Below are positions 33,285 to 41,193 of a stretch of DNA of 64,000 nucleotides, in pieces. The position numbers and the translations under genes are program-made. The notes beneath the pieces were generated by a model. The model saw only the letters and a list, made by a program, of their open reading frames with translations, did not search any database and was not told the DNA's origin. Each line of letters opens with the position of its first letter. Within the stretch, counting starts at the first letter, position 1. The stretch is taken from contig NZ_JAPDDT010000001.1 in assembly GCF_025950235.1 (NCBI RefSeq), forward strand, positions 372,001 to 436,000, written 5' to 3'. This DNA is from Luteolibacter arcticus. GTDB lineage: Bacteria; Verrucomicrobiota; Verrucomicrobiia; Verrucomicrobiales; Akkermansiaceae.

Positions 33285-33940
33285 TGCATCAGGGCGGTCG
33301 CCAGCGCGATATCGGCCGGCACCGTGATCTTCGGGTTCGGGAAGTCGGAAACGATCAATTTCGTCGAGATCCCCATGGCTTCCACCACCGAGACCTCGTC
33401 GGTGACGATGGTCTGGCGCTCCAGGATGCCGGCATAGGCGCGGCGGAGCAGGGAGGTGCGGAAAATCTGTGGCGTCTCCATCGCCCACAAATTCGTGCGA
33501 TCGACCGGATGGCGGGAAAAGCCTTCGGCGTCCGCCTTTTTCAATGTGTCGGCAACGGCGTGAGCCAAGGTCGCGGCACCATATTTCCGGGCTGCCTCGA
33601 TGCAGGCGTCGATCGCTTCCGGTCGCACTAGGGGGCGGGCACCATCGTGAACGGCCACCAGCATGTCCTCCGCGTCCAGCACGGCCAGGCCGTTGGCGAC
33701 CGAGTGCTGGCGGTGCTCGCCGCCATCCACTCGATCGAGTGGCTTGATGAAATGCTCATCCTCCAGCAACCGGAAGCGCTCTTCCGGACAAACCACGATG
33801 ACCCGCGAAATCCCTTCCGCCCGCATGAACGCGGCGACGGTGTGGGCGAGCACGGGCTTGCCGTGCAGCTCCGCGGCCAGCTTGTCGAAACCCATCCGCC
33901 GGCTGCTGCCGGAGGCGACGATGACGGCGGCGCAGCCCAT
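33281..33940 (-). CDS. ispD: 2-C-methyl-D-erythritol 4-phosphate cytidylyltransferase
   Basis: This 219-residue enzyme transfers CMP to MEP in the non-mevalonate isoprenoid pathway. It has the nucleotide-binding start VIVASGSSRRMGFDKLAAEL, then GEHRQHSVANGL, AVHDGARPLVRP, DTLKKADAEGFSRHPVDRTN, WAMETPQIFRTSLLRRAYAG and VTDEVSVVEAMG near the C-terminus. ATG 33940 (MGCAAVIVAS) is the family-like start; the frame extends to 33988 into the spacer before the YqeY gene. It overlaps the M16 peptidase gene downstream. Confidence 0.94.
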   Translation of the reverse strand: MGCAAVIVASGSSRRMGFDKLAAELHGKPVLAHTVAAFMRAEGISRVIVVCPEERFRLLEDEHFIKPLDRVDGGEHRQHSVANGLAVLDAEDMLVAVHDGARPLVRPEAIDACIEAARKYGAATLAHAVADTLKKADAEGFSRHPVDRTNLWAMETPQIFRTSLLRRAYAGILERQTIVTDEVSVVEAMGISTKLIVSDFPNPKITVPADIALATALMQ

Positions 33941-33944
33941 GGTG

Positions 33945-34406
33945 TCAGGAAAGGCGTTTGGCGACTTCCTGCGAGAGGGTCTTGCCATCGGCCCGGCCGG
34001 CGGCGCGCTCTTGGGCGAGTTTCATCACCTTGCCCATGTCGGCCTTGGAGGCGGCACCGGTCTCGGTCACGACGGCATCGACCAGCGCGGCGATTTCCTC
34101 CGCGGTCATCGCCGCCGGGAGGTATTTTTCCAGCACGGCGATCTCGGCGGTCTCGGTCGCGGCCAGTTCCTCGCGGCCGGCCTTGGTAAACTGCTCGTAG
34201 GAATCCTGGCGCTGCTTGATCTGCTTGCGAATGAGCGAGGTCACCTCGGCATCGTCGAGCGGGCCGGTCTGATGGCTCCTTTCGGCGGAGGTGGAGACGT
34301 TCATCATCGCCGTCTTGAGAGCACGCAGCGCATTCAGGGTCACGGCGTCCTTCGCCTTCATGGCGGTTTTGATGTCTTCGGGGATGCGGGCGGCGAGATC
34401 GCTCAT
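33945..34406 (-). CDS. yqeY: GatB/YqeY-domain protein
   Basis: This 153-residue protein consists of the YqeY domain alone: LAARIPEDIKTAMKAKDAVT, NALRALKTAMMN, DDAEVTSLIRKQIKQRQDSY, ELAATETAEIAVLEKYLPAA and DMGKVMKLAQERAAGRADGK. The domain is related to the tRNA-binding tail of GatB. Its exact role is not settled; a tRNA-related or amidotransferase function is assumed. ATG 34406 is the natural start. Only four bases separate its stop from the ispD start, so it heads a YqeY-ispD-M16 operon. Confidence 0.88.
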   Translation of the reverse strand: MSDLAARIPEDIKTAMKAKDAVTLNALRALKTAMMNVSTSAERSHQTGPLDDAEVTSLIRKQIKQRQDSYEQFTKAGREELAATETAEIAVLEKYLPAAMTAEEIAALVDAVVTETGAASKADMGKVMKLAQERAAGRADGKTLSQEVAKRLS

Positions 34407-34546
34407 GGAACGGCCTTGGTAGCCGCTTGCCTTGGGCCGGGAAAGTGGAATCCTCGTTTGCACGTCAACGCGCAGCTGCTGGAGGAGGGTCTCGAAGAAA
34501 AGTTAAGAAATGTGAAGGGAATCAGTATTTTTGCGCGAGAATCCGC

Positions 34547-34574
34547 TTTACATGCCCCACCCGCTCCCTAGATT
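34547..34574 (+). promoter_or_regulatory. Candidate promoter of the bL36 gene
   Basis: TTTACA (34547-34552) and TAGATT (34569-34574) are separated by 16 bases and lie 36 bases upstream of the ATG. The spacing and sequence fit a sigma70-type promoter. No Zur-like palindrome is seen nearby. Confidence 0.4.
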
Positions 34575-34610
34575 CCGCGGCCCGCACCGAACCTAACGCG
34601 CGATTTTCCC

Positions 34611-34775
34611 ATGAAAGTTCTTTCCTCGCTCTCTTCCGCCAAGCGCCGCCACGCCGATTGCCAGGTCGTGAAGCGCAAGGGCACCTTGTATGTCATCTGC
34701 AAGAGCAACCCCAAGTTCAAGGCCCGCCAAGGCGCGACCAAAGGCACCCGCCTCTCGAAGCAAGGCGTGAAGTAA
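34611..34775 (+). CDS. rpmJ: Ribosomal protein bL36, YkgO-like form
   Basis: This 54-residue protein ([20 protein letters not shown], then [20 protein letters not shown] and a basic tail) is the bL36 of the large ribosomal subunit. It lacks the full C-C-C-H zinc knuckle of the classical form: only C17 and the VICKSN cysteine are present. This is the YkgO/type-B form, which in other bacteria can replace zinc-bound bL36. Here it may simply be the only copy. It has its own candidate promoter and terminator. Confidence 0.92.
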   Translation: MKVLSSLSSAKRRHADCQVVKRKGTLYVICKSNPKFKARQGATKGTRLSKQGVK

Positions 34776-34807
34776 GAGTTCTTCGGACGAATTCCAAAGT
34801 TTCAGAG

Positions 34808-34838
34808 AAGGCAGCCTGCGGGCTGCCTTTTCGTTTTT
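34808..34838 (+). terminator. Intrinsic terminator after the bL36 gene
   Basis: AAGGCAGCC (34808-34816) and GGCTGCCTT (34821-34829) form a 9-bp stem with a TGCG loop followed by TTCGTTTTT. It lies about 32 bases after the bL36 stop and may serve radC from the other side only weakly. Confidence 0.85.
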
Positions 34839-34869
34839 CCGATTTCGCCCGGGGTGCGCAGCTTTTGGT

Positions 34870-35565
34870 TCAGTGCACGATCCCTGCCTCCCGGAAGGAG
34901 AAGTAGGGAAGCCGGCCACCCTCCGGCCGGCCAATGATGAGGTGGTCGAGAAACGTCAGTTGGAGCAGATCGGTGGCCTCCACCAGACGGCGGGTGAGGC
35001 GGTCGTCGGCACGACTCGGCGTCGGATCGCCCGAAGGGTGGTTGTGAACGAGCACGAAGCCGTAGGCCCCACGGGTGATGACCGGGCGGAGGATTTCCCG
35101 CGGATGCGCGGACGTTTCGGTCAGGATACCGGTGCTGATTTCCACCGTGGCGGTGTGACGCAGCCGGGTATCCACCAGCGCCACCAGCAATTGCTCGTGG
35201 CGGATCCAAGCGAGCCGCGGAGCGAAGAGCCGGTAGATCGTCTGCGGATCGTCCAGCGGTTGTTGCGCGGTCTGCTCGCGTGCGGCGCGAGCGCCTAGCT
35301 CGAAGGCGGCGACAAGCTGGCAGGCCTTGGCGAGTCCCAGCCCGGTCTGGCGGGAAAGCTCTTCCACGCCTGCGCTGCCGAGTTCTCCGATGGACCCGTA
35401 GTGCTGCAACAAATCGCGGCCGATCTGGATGGCGCTGCGGCCCTTCACGCCTGTGCGCAGGAAGATGGCCAGCAGCTCGGCATTGTCCAAGGCCCCGGCG
35501 CCGAAGCGGGCGAGCTTCTCACGGGGCCGTTCATCAAGGGGGAGATCAGTGATCCGCAGATCCAT
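34870..35565 (-). CDS. radC: RadC/JAB-domain protein
   Basis: This 231-residue protein has an N-terminal helix-hairpin-helix part (ELLAIFLRTGVKGRSAIQIG, GLGLAKACQLVAAFELG) and a C-terminal JAB1/MPN-like domain with the metal motif HNHPSGDPTPSRAD plus the upstream catalytic Glu (VEISTGIL region). The family was named for DNA repair, but its cellular function is unresolved. ATG 35565 is chosen; a slightly longer start (35604) is possible. It is convergent with the bL36 gene. Confidence 0.9.
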   Translation of the reverse strand: MDLRITDLPLDERPREKLARFGAGALDNAELLAIFLRTGVKGRSAIQIGRDLLQHYGSIGELGSAGVEELSRQTGLGLAKACQLVAAFELGARAAREQTAQQPLDDPQTIYRLFAPRLAWIRHEQLLVALVDTRLRHTATVEISTGILTETSAHPREILRPVITRGAYGFVLVHNHPSGDPTPSRADDRLTRRLVEATDLLQLTFLDHLIIGRPEGGRLPYFSFREAGIVH

Positions 35566-35637
35566 GATCAAATGAACACATGGCGCACTTGGCAAGGCGA
35601 GCAAAATATTGGTTCGGATGAACAGATGGCAGGGCGG

Positions 35638-36130
35638 TTACCGGCCGGTGAGTCCGGCGGCGGCCTCATCGACTTTGCGCCACTCGCGGAGGATCCTCTT
35701 TTGCATCCTTTCATCGGGCGTGTACCGGGCGGCGTTCCTGGCAACGTGAGCGGCCAGATTCAGGACCTCGCTGGCGATCGATCGGATGGCGGGGTTCGTG
35801 GCCTCCTCCAATTGCCCGGCGACGGCGGATCCAAGGATTGCGGCGCAGCAATCGTCGTCCGGTTCCTCGCCTCGAACCTCCCTGATGTAGCCATCAATCA
35901 CCGGGAAGTAATAGGCGAAGGCGTTCGGCCCCATGAACATGAAGTCCTCCTGGTAGCAGAGGGTTCTCAAGGAAGAGCCTGTGGGCTTGGTCCAGTGTCA
36001 GGCCGCCGTAGTTCTTCCACGCGCTGCGCGCATCCAAGTTACCCTCCCACGGATCGAAATCGGCCGCCCCGGGCAGGGGCGCACGCGGCCGATGAAGGAA
36101 GTGGACGGACGAATCGCTCACGCCTCCCAT
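35638..36130 (-). pseudogene. Hypothetical gene split by a frameshift
   Basis: Two minus frames join into one protein. The first (start 36130) reads MGGVSDSSVHFLHRPRAPLP..WKNYGGLTLDQAHRLFLEN and the second continues LCYQEDFMFMGPNAFAYYFP..REWRKVDEAAAGLTGR. One extra base in a CCC run near 35961-35963 would explain the break. The merged product has about 160 residues, begins with a soluble part (NLDARSAWKNYGGLTLDQ) and ends in helices. No family is recognised. A sequencing error in the C run is as likely as a real mutation. Confidence 0.6.
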
Positions 36131-36153
36131 CGTGCAGTTTCAAAGCGGTCACT

Positions 36154-37125
36154 TCAATCCTTCGACGCCTTCGGATCCAGCGCGTCTCGCAGGCCATCGC
36201 CGAGAAAGTTCAGCGAGAACAACGTGACGGAGAAGAAGACCGACGGGAGGACGAGTTGCATCGGGTTGGTCAGCATGAAGTCCGCGCCTTCCTTGATCAG
36301 CACGCCCCACGAGCTGTTCGGAGCCTTCACGCCCAGGCCGAGGAAGGACAGCGTGGCCTCGAACATCATCACGCCGGGGATGGTCAGCGTGGTGTAAACG
36401 ATGATGGGGCCGAGCGTGTTCGGCAGGATGTGGCGGAAGAGGATCCGCAGATGGCCGAGACCCAGCGAGCGGGCCGCTTCCACGTAGTCGAGGCTCGCCA
36501 CGCTCTGCACCTGGGCGCGGACGATGCGCGACACGGTGAGCCACGACAACGCCCCGATGGCGATGAAGACCGGCACCAGCGTGGTCAGCGGCTCCACCCA
36601 GTTCCGCGTGTCGCCGAGCTCCTTCTGGGTGGCCTTTTCCCCGCCGATGAAATGGACCGCCCATTCCGTGAGGCTATTGGTCATCGGTTCGAGGATCTTG
36701 CTGAGCAAGATGATGATGACCAGGAAGGGCAGCGCGTAGAGGATGTCCACGATGCGCATCAGAAATGCATCCGTGCGGCCACCGGCATATCCCGCCACGG
36801 CACCCCAGACGATGCCGATGGTCACCGAGACCATGGTGGTGATCAGGCCCACGGCGATCGAGATGCGCCCCCCGAAGATCACGCGGGAAAACAGGTCGCG
36901 GCCGAGGTGGTCGGTGCCGAACCAGTTTTCCGCGCCCGGCTTGAGGTTGCGGTTGACCAGATCGGTCTTAGTCGGGTCCTTGAGGAAGTCGCTGATGGAC
37001 GGCAGCACGATGCAGGCGGCACCGATCAGCGTGAGCATGACCAGGCCAACCATGGCGGCACGGTTGTGGCGCAGTCGCAGCCATGCATCCAGCCACAGCG
37101 AGGATCCCTTGTCTTCGGTCGTCAT
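36154..37125 (-). CDS. Peptide/nickel-type ABC transporter permease, OppC-like
   Basis: This 323-residue inner-membrane permease starts MTTEDKGSSLWLDAWLRLRH, then an OppC N-terminal helix, the NWFGTDHLGRDLFSRVIFGG signature, six transmembrane segments and the EAA-type loop near EAARSLGLGHLRILFRHILP. Such permeases form a heterodimer with OppB-like proteins. It is last in a minus-strand operon, 26 bases after the OppB-like gene and downstream of the OppA-like gene. No ATPase gene is in this operon; the pair at 44889-47004 could serve. Confidence 0.9.
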   Translation of the reverse strand: MTTEDKGSSLWLDAWLRLRHNRAAMVGLVMLTLIGAACIVLPSISDFLKDPTKTDLVNRNLKPGAENWFGTDHLGRDLFSRVIFGGRISIAVGLITTMVSVTIGIVWGAVAGYAGGRTDAFLMRIVDILYALPFLVIIILLSKILEPMTNSLTEWAVHFIGGEKATQKELGDTRNWVEPLTTLVPVFIAIGALSWLTVSRIVRAQVQSVASLDYVEAARSLGLGHLRILFRHILPNTLGPIIVYTTLTIPGVMMFEATLSFLGLGVKAPNSSWGVLIKEGADFMLTNPMQLVLPSVFFSVTLFSLNFLGDGLRDALDPKASKD

Positions 37126-37151
37126 GAAAAAAATCGGGAGAGCAGAAAGGT

Positions 37152-38078
37152 TCAGGCGGACTTGCGCAGGCGTGGATTGAGCCACACCCCGGCGATGTCG
37201 GTCAGGAAGTTCGCGAGGATGACCAGCGCTCCGTAGAGCATCACCACGCCGAGGATGACGGGGGCATCGCGCGTTTCGATGGACTTGATGAAATGACGTC
37301 CCAGCCCCGGGATCTGGAAGACGCTCTCGATGACCAGCGACCCGGAGACGATCCCGGCAAAGGCGGGTCCGATGTAGGCCACGGCGGGAATCAGGCCGCC
37401 ACGCAGGCAATGGCGGATCAGGATCTTCCATCCCGGCACGCCCTTGGCCTTGGCAGTGCGGACGAAGTCCTGCGACAGCGTTTCCAACATCCCGGCGCGT
37501 GTCAGGCGCGAAAGGTAGGCGGCATAGGCGAGGCCGAGCGTCAGGGCAGGGAGGACCCACGTGACCGGATTCGTGGAACTCCAGCCGAAGGCAGTCATCC
37601 ACTGAAGATTGCGGCCGAAGTATTCCGCGAGCACCGGGCCGATCACGAAGGAGGGCAGGCAGATGCCGATCATCGCGACCGCCATCGAGCCCGTATCGAG
37701 CAACCCGTTTCTCCGCGCGGCGGCGATGCAACCGGCGGGAATGCCAATGGTGACGGCGACGGTCATCGCGATGATGCCGAGCTGGAGCGAGACGGGAAAT
37801 GCCTGGCTGATGATTTCGCCCACGGGCCGCCCTTCGAGGCGGAACGAATAGCCGGGATCGCCCTGGATGAATTTGCCGAGCTGCTTGGTGTACTGGACGT
37901 ATACCGGCTTATCGAGGTCGTAGTAGGCCTCCATCTTGGCCTTGATGTGAGGCGGCATCGCCTTTTCCCCTTGGAGGGGATTGCCGGGCATTTTTTTGAC
38001 CAGGAAGAAGGTGATCGTGTAGAGCACGAACATCACGAGGACGCTCTGGAACAGCCGGCTGAGCAGGACTTTGAACAT
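37152..38078 (-). CDS. Peptide-type ABC transporter permease, OppB-like
   Basis: This 308-residue permease has the OppB N-terminus (MFKVLLSRLFQSVLVMFVLY, then ITFFLVKKMPGNPLQGEKAM), six membrane spans and the EAA loop TAKAKGVPGWKILIRHCLRG. It forms the membrane pore with the OppC-like product. It lies between the OppA-like gene (12-base gap) and the OppC-like gene. Confidence 0.9.
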   Translation of the reverse strand: MFKVLLSRLFQSVLVMFVLYTITFFLVKKMPGNPLQGEKAMPPHIKAKMEAYYDLDKPVYVQYTKQLGKFIQGDPGYSFRLEGRPVGEIISQAFPVSLQLGIIAMTVAVTIGIPAGCIAAARRNGLLDTGSMAVAMIGICLPSFVIGPVLAEYFGRNLQWMTAFGWSSTNPVTWVLPALTLGLAYAAYLSRLTRAGMLETLSQDFVRTAKAKGVPGWKILIRHCLRGGLIPAVAYIGPAFAGIVSGSLVIESVFQIPGLGRHFIKSIETRDAPVILGVVMLYGALVILANFLTDIAGVWLNPRLRKSA

Positions 38079-38090
38079 GGGCTCAGGTGA

Positions 38091-39689
38091 TCAGGGTTCG
38101 AGGGAGATGGCACCCCAGTTGTGATTGTCTAGCAGCAGCGGATGCCAGCCTTTCACCTCCGGCCGGTGCAGGTAGTTGCGACCTCGCCAGGAGATCGGAA
38201 GGATAGGCTGGGCTTCCATGAAAAGGCGCTCGGCCTGCTTGAACATCTCCAGGCGGCCGGCAGGATCGGTCTGCTGGGCGGCCTCGGAGAGCAATGCCTC
38301 ATACTGCGGGCTGTCCCAGCCGGTGTTGTTGTTGCCGTTGCCCTTCGTCCACATCAGCAAAAACGTCGTGGGGTCGAGGTAGTCGCCCGACCATGCCGCG
38401 AGTGCGATGTCGAACTCGAGGTTCTGCTGGGCACTGACGTACGATCCCCAATCCATCGTCTGGATATTGAAGTAAATGCCGAGCGTCTGTCGCCACATGG
38501 CCTGCAGCGCTTCGACGGTGCCGCGGCTGCCGGCCGCGCTGATGAGGATCGAGTAGCGGGGGAAGCCCTTGCCTTCGGGGTAGCCCGCTTCGGCGAGCAG
38601 CGCCTTGGCCCGCTCGGGATCGTAGCTGACGATGGGGTCCGGCTTGTAGTCGCCCATGTTCGGCGTGATCGTGCCGGCGGGCGTGTTGCCTTGAAGGATG
38701 TTGTCGCAAAGCAGCTTACGGTCGATGGCCAGCGACATCGCCATGCGGACCTTGGGGTTGTCGAGGACCGGCCGGGTGGTGTTGACCCGGACGAAATCGG
38801 TGGCGACATAGAGTTCCTGGCGGAGGAACTCGGGATGCTCCGCCTTGATCTTGTCCACCAGCGGCGGTGGGAGCTGATAGGTGGTGTGGAGCTGGCCGGC
38901 GAGGAAGCCGCGTGTCTCGGTGTAGAAGTTTTCCACCGGAATGAAGCGCACGCCGTTGAGCTTCACGTTGGCGGCATTCCAGTAGTTGGGGTTCTTCGCT
39001 GTGTGGATGCTGTCATTGAACAGCCACTCCTTTAGCATGAAGGGGCCGTTGCCCACGTAGTTGCCGGCCTCGCTCCACGCGGTGAAGCGATCGCCGATCT
39101 TGCCATGCTTCAGCACCACGTGGCGCGGCACCGGGAACCAGGTGTAGTGGCGCGTGATGTCGGGCAGGAACGGCACCGGCTCCTTTAGCGAGACCTTGAG
39201 CGTATAGTCGTCCGGCGCGGAGACGCCGACCTGGCTGAAGTCAGTGATGGTCCCCTTGTTGTATTCCGCCGCGTTCTTGATGAAATAGAGCATCTCCGCG
39301 TAGGGCCCCGCGAGGTCGGGATGGAGCAGCCGGTTGTAGGCGAAGATGAAATCGCCGGAGGTCAGCGGCGCGCCATCGGACCACTTCCCGTCCGGGCGCA
39401 GGTGGAAGGTCCACTCGGTGTAGTTCTCGTTGTGCTCCCAGTGGGTCGCGGCACCGGGCGGGTGCGCGTTGTCCTCCTTCGGGTCGTCGGCGACGAGGCC
39501 CTCTAGCAGCGCGCGGATCACGTTGCTTTCGGTCACCCCGGTCACGAGATGCGGGTCGAGCGACTTGGGATCGGCCGAATTGCCGACAAGCAGGATTTTC
39601 TCGCGGTTTGCCTTTTCGACCTGGGTTTCCCGCTGGCAGCCGGCGAGGCAGAGGAGCAGGGGAAGCAAGTAGAGGGCGCGTCGTGTCAT
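38091..39689 (-). CDS. OppA-like solute-binding lipoprotein
   Basis: This 532-residue SBP_bac_5 protein starts with a lipoprotein signal (LYLLPLLLCLAGC, lipobox LAGC), then NSADPKSLDPHLVTGVTESN, LLEGLVADD, EWTFHLRPDGKWSDGAPLTS, NYVGNGPFMLKEW, VRMAMSLAIDRKLL and a C-terminal lobe ending HPLLLDNHNWGAISLEP. It captures oligopeptides or similar solutes outside the inner membrane. It heads the minus-strand transport operon and faces the second, plus-strand operon across 160 bases. Confidence 0.92.
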   Translation of the reverse strand: MTRRALYLLPLLLCLAGCQRETQVEKANREKILLVGNSADPKSLDPHLVTGVTESNVIRALLEGLVADDPKEDNAHPPGAATHWEHNENYTEWTFHLRPDGKWSDGAPLTSGDFIFAYNRLLHPDLAGPYAEMLYFIKNAAEYNKGTITDFSQVGVSAPDDYTLKVSLKEPVPFLPDITRHYTWFPVPRHVVLKHGKIGDRFTAWSEAGNYVGNGPFMLKEWLFNDSIHTAKNPNYWNAANVKLNGVRFIPVENFYTETRGFLAGQLHTTYQLPPPLVDKIKAEHPEFLRQELYVATDFVRVNTTRPVLDNPKVRMAMSLAIDRKLLCDNILQGNTPAGTITPNMGDYKPDPIVSYDPERAKALLAEAGYPEGKGFPRYSILISAAGSRGTVEALQAMWRQTLGIYFNIQTMDWGSYVSAQQNLEFDIALAAWSGDYLDPTTFLLMWTKGNGNNNTGWDSPQYEALLSEAAQQTDPAGRLEMFKQAERLFMEAQPILPISWRGRNYLHRPEVKGWHPLLLDNHNWGAISLEP

Positions 39690-39850
39690 GAGTCGGGCGT
39701 GGGTCTAGCGTGTCCCGCGCCGGGATTGCAGGGAAAATTTGCAGAATGCTTACGTCTTTGTCCTGATTTGCGGATTTGGCGGGCTTTTCTGTCAAAGAGC
39801 CCCTTTCTGCCGCCGGGGACTTGCAAGGCAGGGGAGGATCGCTAGAACCC
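39690..39850. promoter_or_regulatory. Divergent promoter region of the two transport operons
   Basis: These 161 bases separate the OppA-like gene (minus) from the OppB-like gene (plus) and must carry both promoters. It is AT-richer than the flanks around 39730-39800. A GGGGAGG ribosome-site-like run is at 39831-39836. No strong operator palindrome is seen. Confidence 0.5.
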
Positions 39851-41188
39851 GTGGAACCGTTAGTTTCGTCCCGCCATTTGAAAGCCTATTTCCTGCGCCG
39901 CCTCCTTCTGATCCCGCTGACATTGCTGGGGATCACGGCGCTCGTCTTCGCGTCCGTCCGCGCAGCACCCGGTGGACCGGTCGATCGGGCCCTCGCCGGG
40001 ATGATGGGCGGGGAGGGGCAGGGGAAGCGCACCCGCGCGGAGGCGGGCAGCTCGTCGCTGACCGCCTCACAGGTGCTGGAGGTCGAGGAAAAGGAGGACC
40101 GCGACAAGAACGGCTTCCGCGCCTACTTCGAGTGGCTGGGCATTCTCCCGAAGGACGACGTGAACAACAAGATCGGCGTCGAGTTTGCGCCCGGTGAAAA
40201 GACGGTCCAGATCCCCATTCCCGGCACCATTTTCGAGGCCAAGGTCGAGCGCGATGACGCGGGCAATGCGTGGATCGTGCCCGATCCCGCGGTGGAGGTG
40301 GATCTCACCGGTTGGCAGGTGCGCCTGAGGACACCGCAGGAACAGGCGGAGCGCTGGAAGAAGTGGGTCAAGGGCATCGACCTCCCCAAGCTGCCGGAGT
40401 ACCGGGCGGTTCTTTTCAAGTCCTCCTACGACGGACTCTTCCAAGGCAGCCTTGGAAACTCGCAGAAGTATCAGGACCCGGTCTGGTCGATGATCCTGCA
40501 GCGGATGCCCGTCTCGATCTACTTCGGTGTCATCAGCATGATTGCGATCTACGGCCTGTGCCTGCCGCTCGGCATCGTGAAGGCGATCAGGCACCGCACC
40601 TTCCTCGACAATGCCTCGTCGGTGGCGGTCTTCGCCGGCTACGCGATTCCCGGCTACGCACTCGGATCGCTGCTGGTGGTATACGTGTGTGCGCAGCTCG
40701 GCTGGTTCCCGCTGCGTGGCTTCACGGGGGACGACTTCGACACGCTGTCCCCGTGGGGGAAGGTGAAGGACCTGCTCCACCACACCGCGATGCCCTTGGT
40801 CTGCTACCTCATTTCCAGCTTCGCCTTCATGACGATGCTGATGAAGAACAACCTGATGGACAACCTGGCGGCCGACTATGTCCGCACCGCTGCGGCCAAA
40901 GGCGTCTCGTTCCCGCGGGCCGTGTTCAAGCACGCCTTCCGCAACTCGCTCATTCCGATCGCCACGACCTTCGGGAACAACATCGCAATCTTCGTGACCG
41001 GCTCGATCCTGATCGAGAAGGTTTTCGACATCAACGGCTTCGGCCTGCTGGAGTTCAGCGCGATCCTGGAAGTCGACCAGACGCTGATCATGGGGGTGAC
41101 TTTCGTCGCGGCGGTCCTGATGCTGATCGGGAATGTCCTATCCGACCTTTGCGTCGCGCTGGTGGATCCGCGCGTGAGCTACAAGTGA
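39851..41188 (+). CDS. OppB/YejB-like ABC permease with a large insert
   Basis: The protein is 445 residues from the GTG at 39851, chosen because a GGAGG run lies about 14 bases upstream; TTG 39878 (KAYFLRRLLLIPLTLLGITA) is the alternative. After TM1 the chain carries about 170 extra hydrophilic residues (EVEEKEDRDKNGFRAYFEWL, QIPIPGTIFEAKVERDDAGN) before the second membrane span. The rest is a normal permease with TAAAKGVSFPRAVFKHAFRN as the EAA loop. Transporter family members of 300-350 residues lack this insert. The operon continues with an OppC-like, a YejA-like and two ATPase genes. Confidence 0.88.
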   Translation: MEPLVSSRHLKAYFLRRLLLIPLTLLGITALVFASVRAAPGGPVDRALAGMMGGEGQGKRTRAEAGSSSLTASQVLEVEEKEDRDKNGFRAYFEWLGILPKDDVNNKIGVEFAPGEKTVQIPIPGTIFEAKVERDDAGNAWIVPDPAVEVDLTGWQVRLRTPQEQAERWKKWVKGIDLPKLPEYRAVLFKSSYDGLFQGSLGNSQKYQDPVWSMILQRMPVSIYFGVISMIAIYGLCLPLGIVKAIRHRTFLDNASSVAVFAGYAIPGYALGSLLVVYVCAQLGWFPLRGFTGDDFDTLSPWGKVKDLLHHTAMPLVCYLISSFAFMTMLMKNNLMDNLAADYVRTAAAKGVSFPRAVFKHAFRNSLIPIATTFGNNIAIFVTGSILIEKVFDINGFGLLEFSAILEVDQTLIMGVTFVAAVLMLIGNVLSDLCVALVDPRVSYK

Positions 41189-41193
41189 CAGAC

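Noticed and set aside
35401-37236. 611-codon plus frame opposite radC and the OppC-like gene
   Set aside because: Charged, repetitive product (HxD/E-rich) spans three real minus-strand genes.
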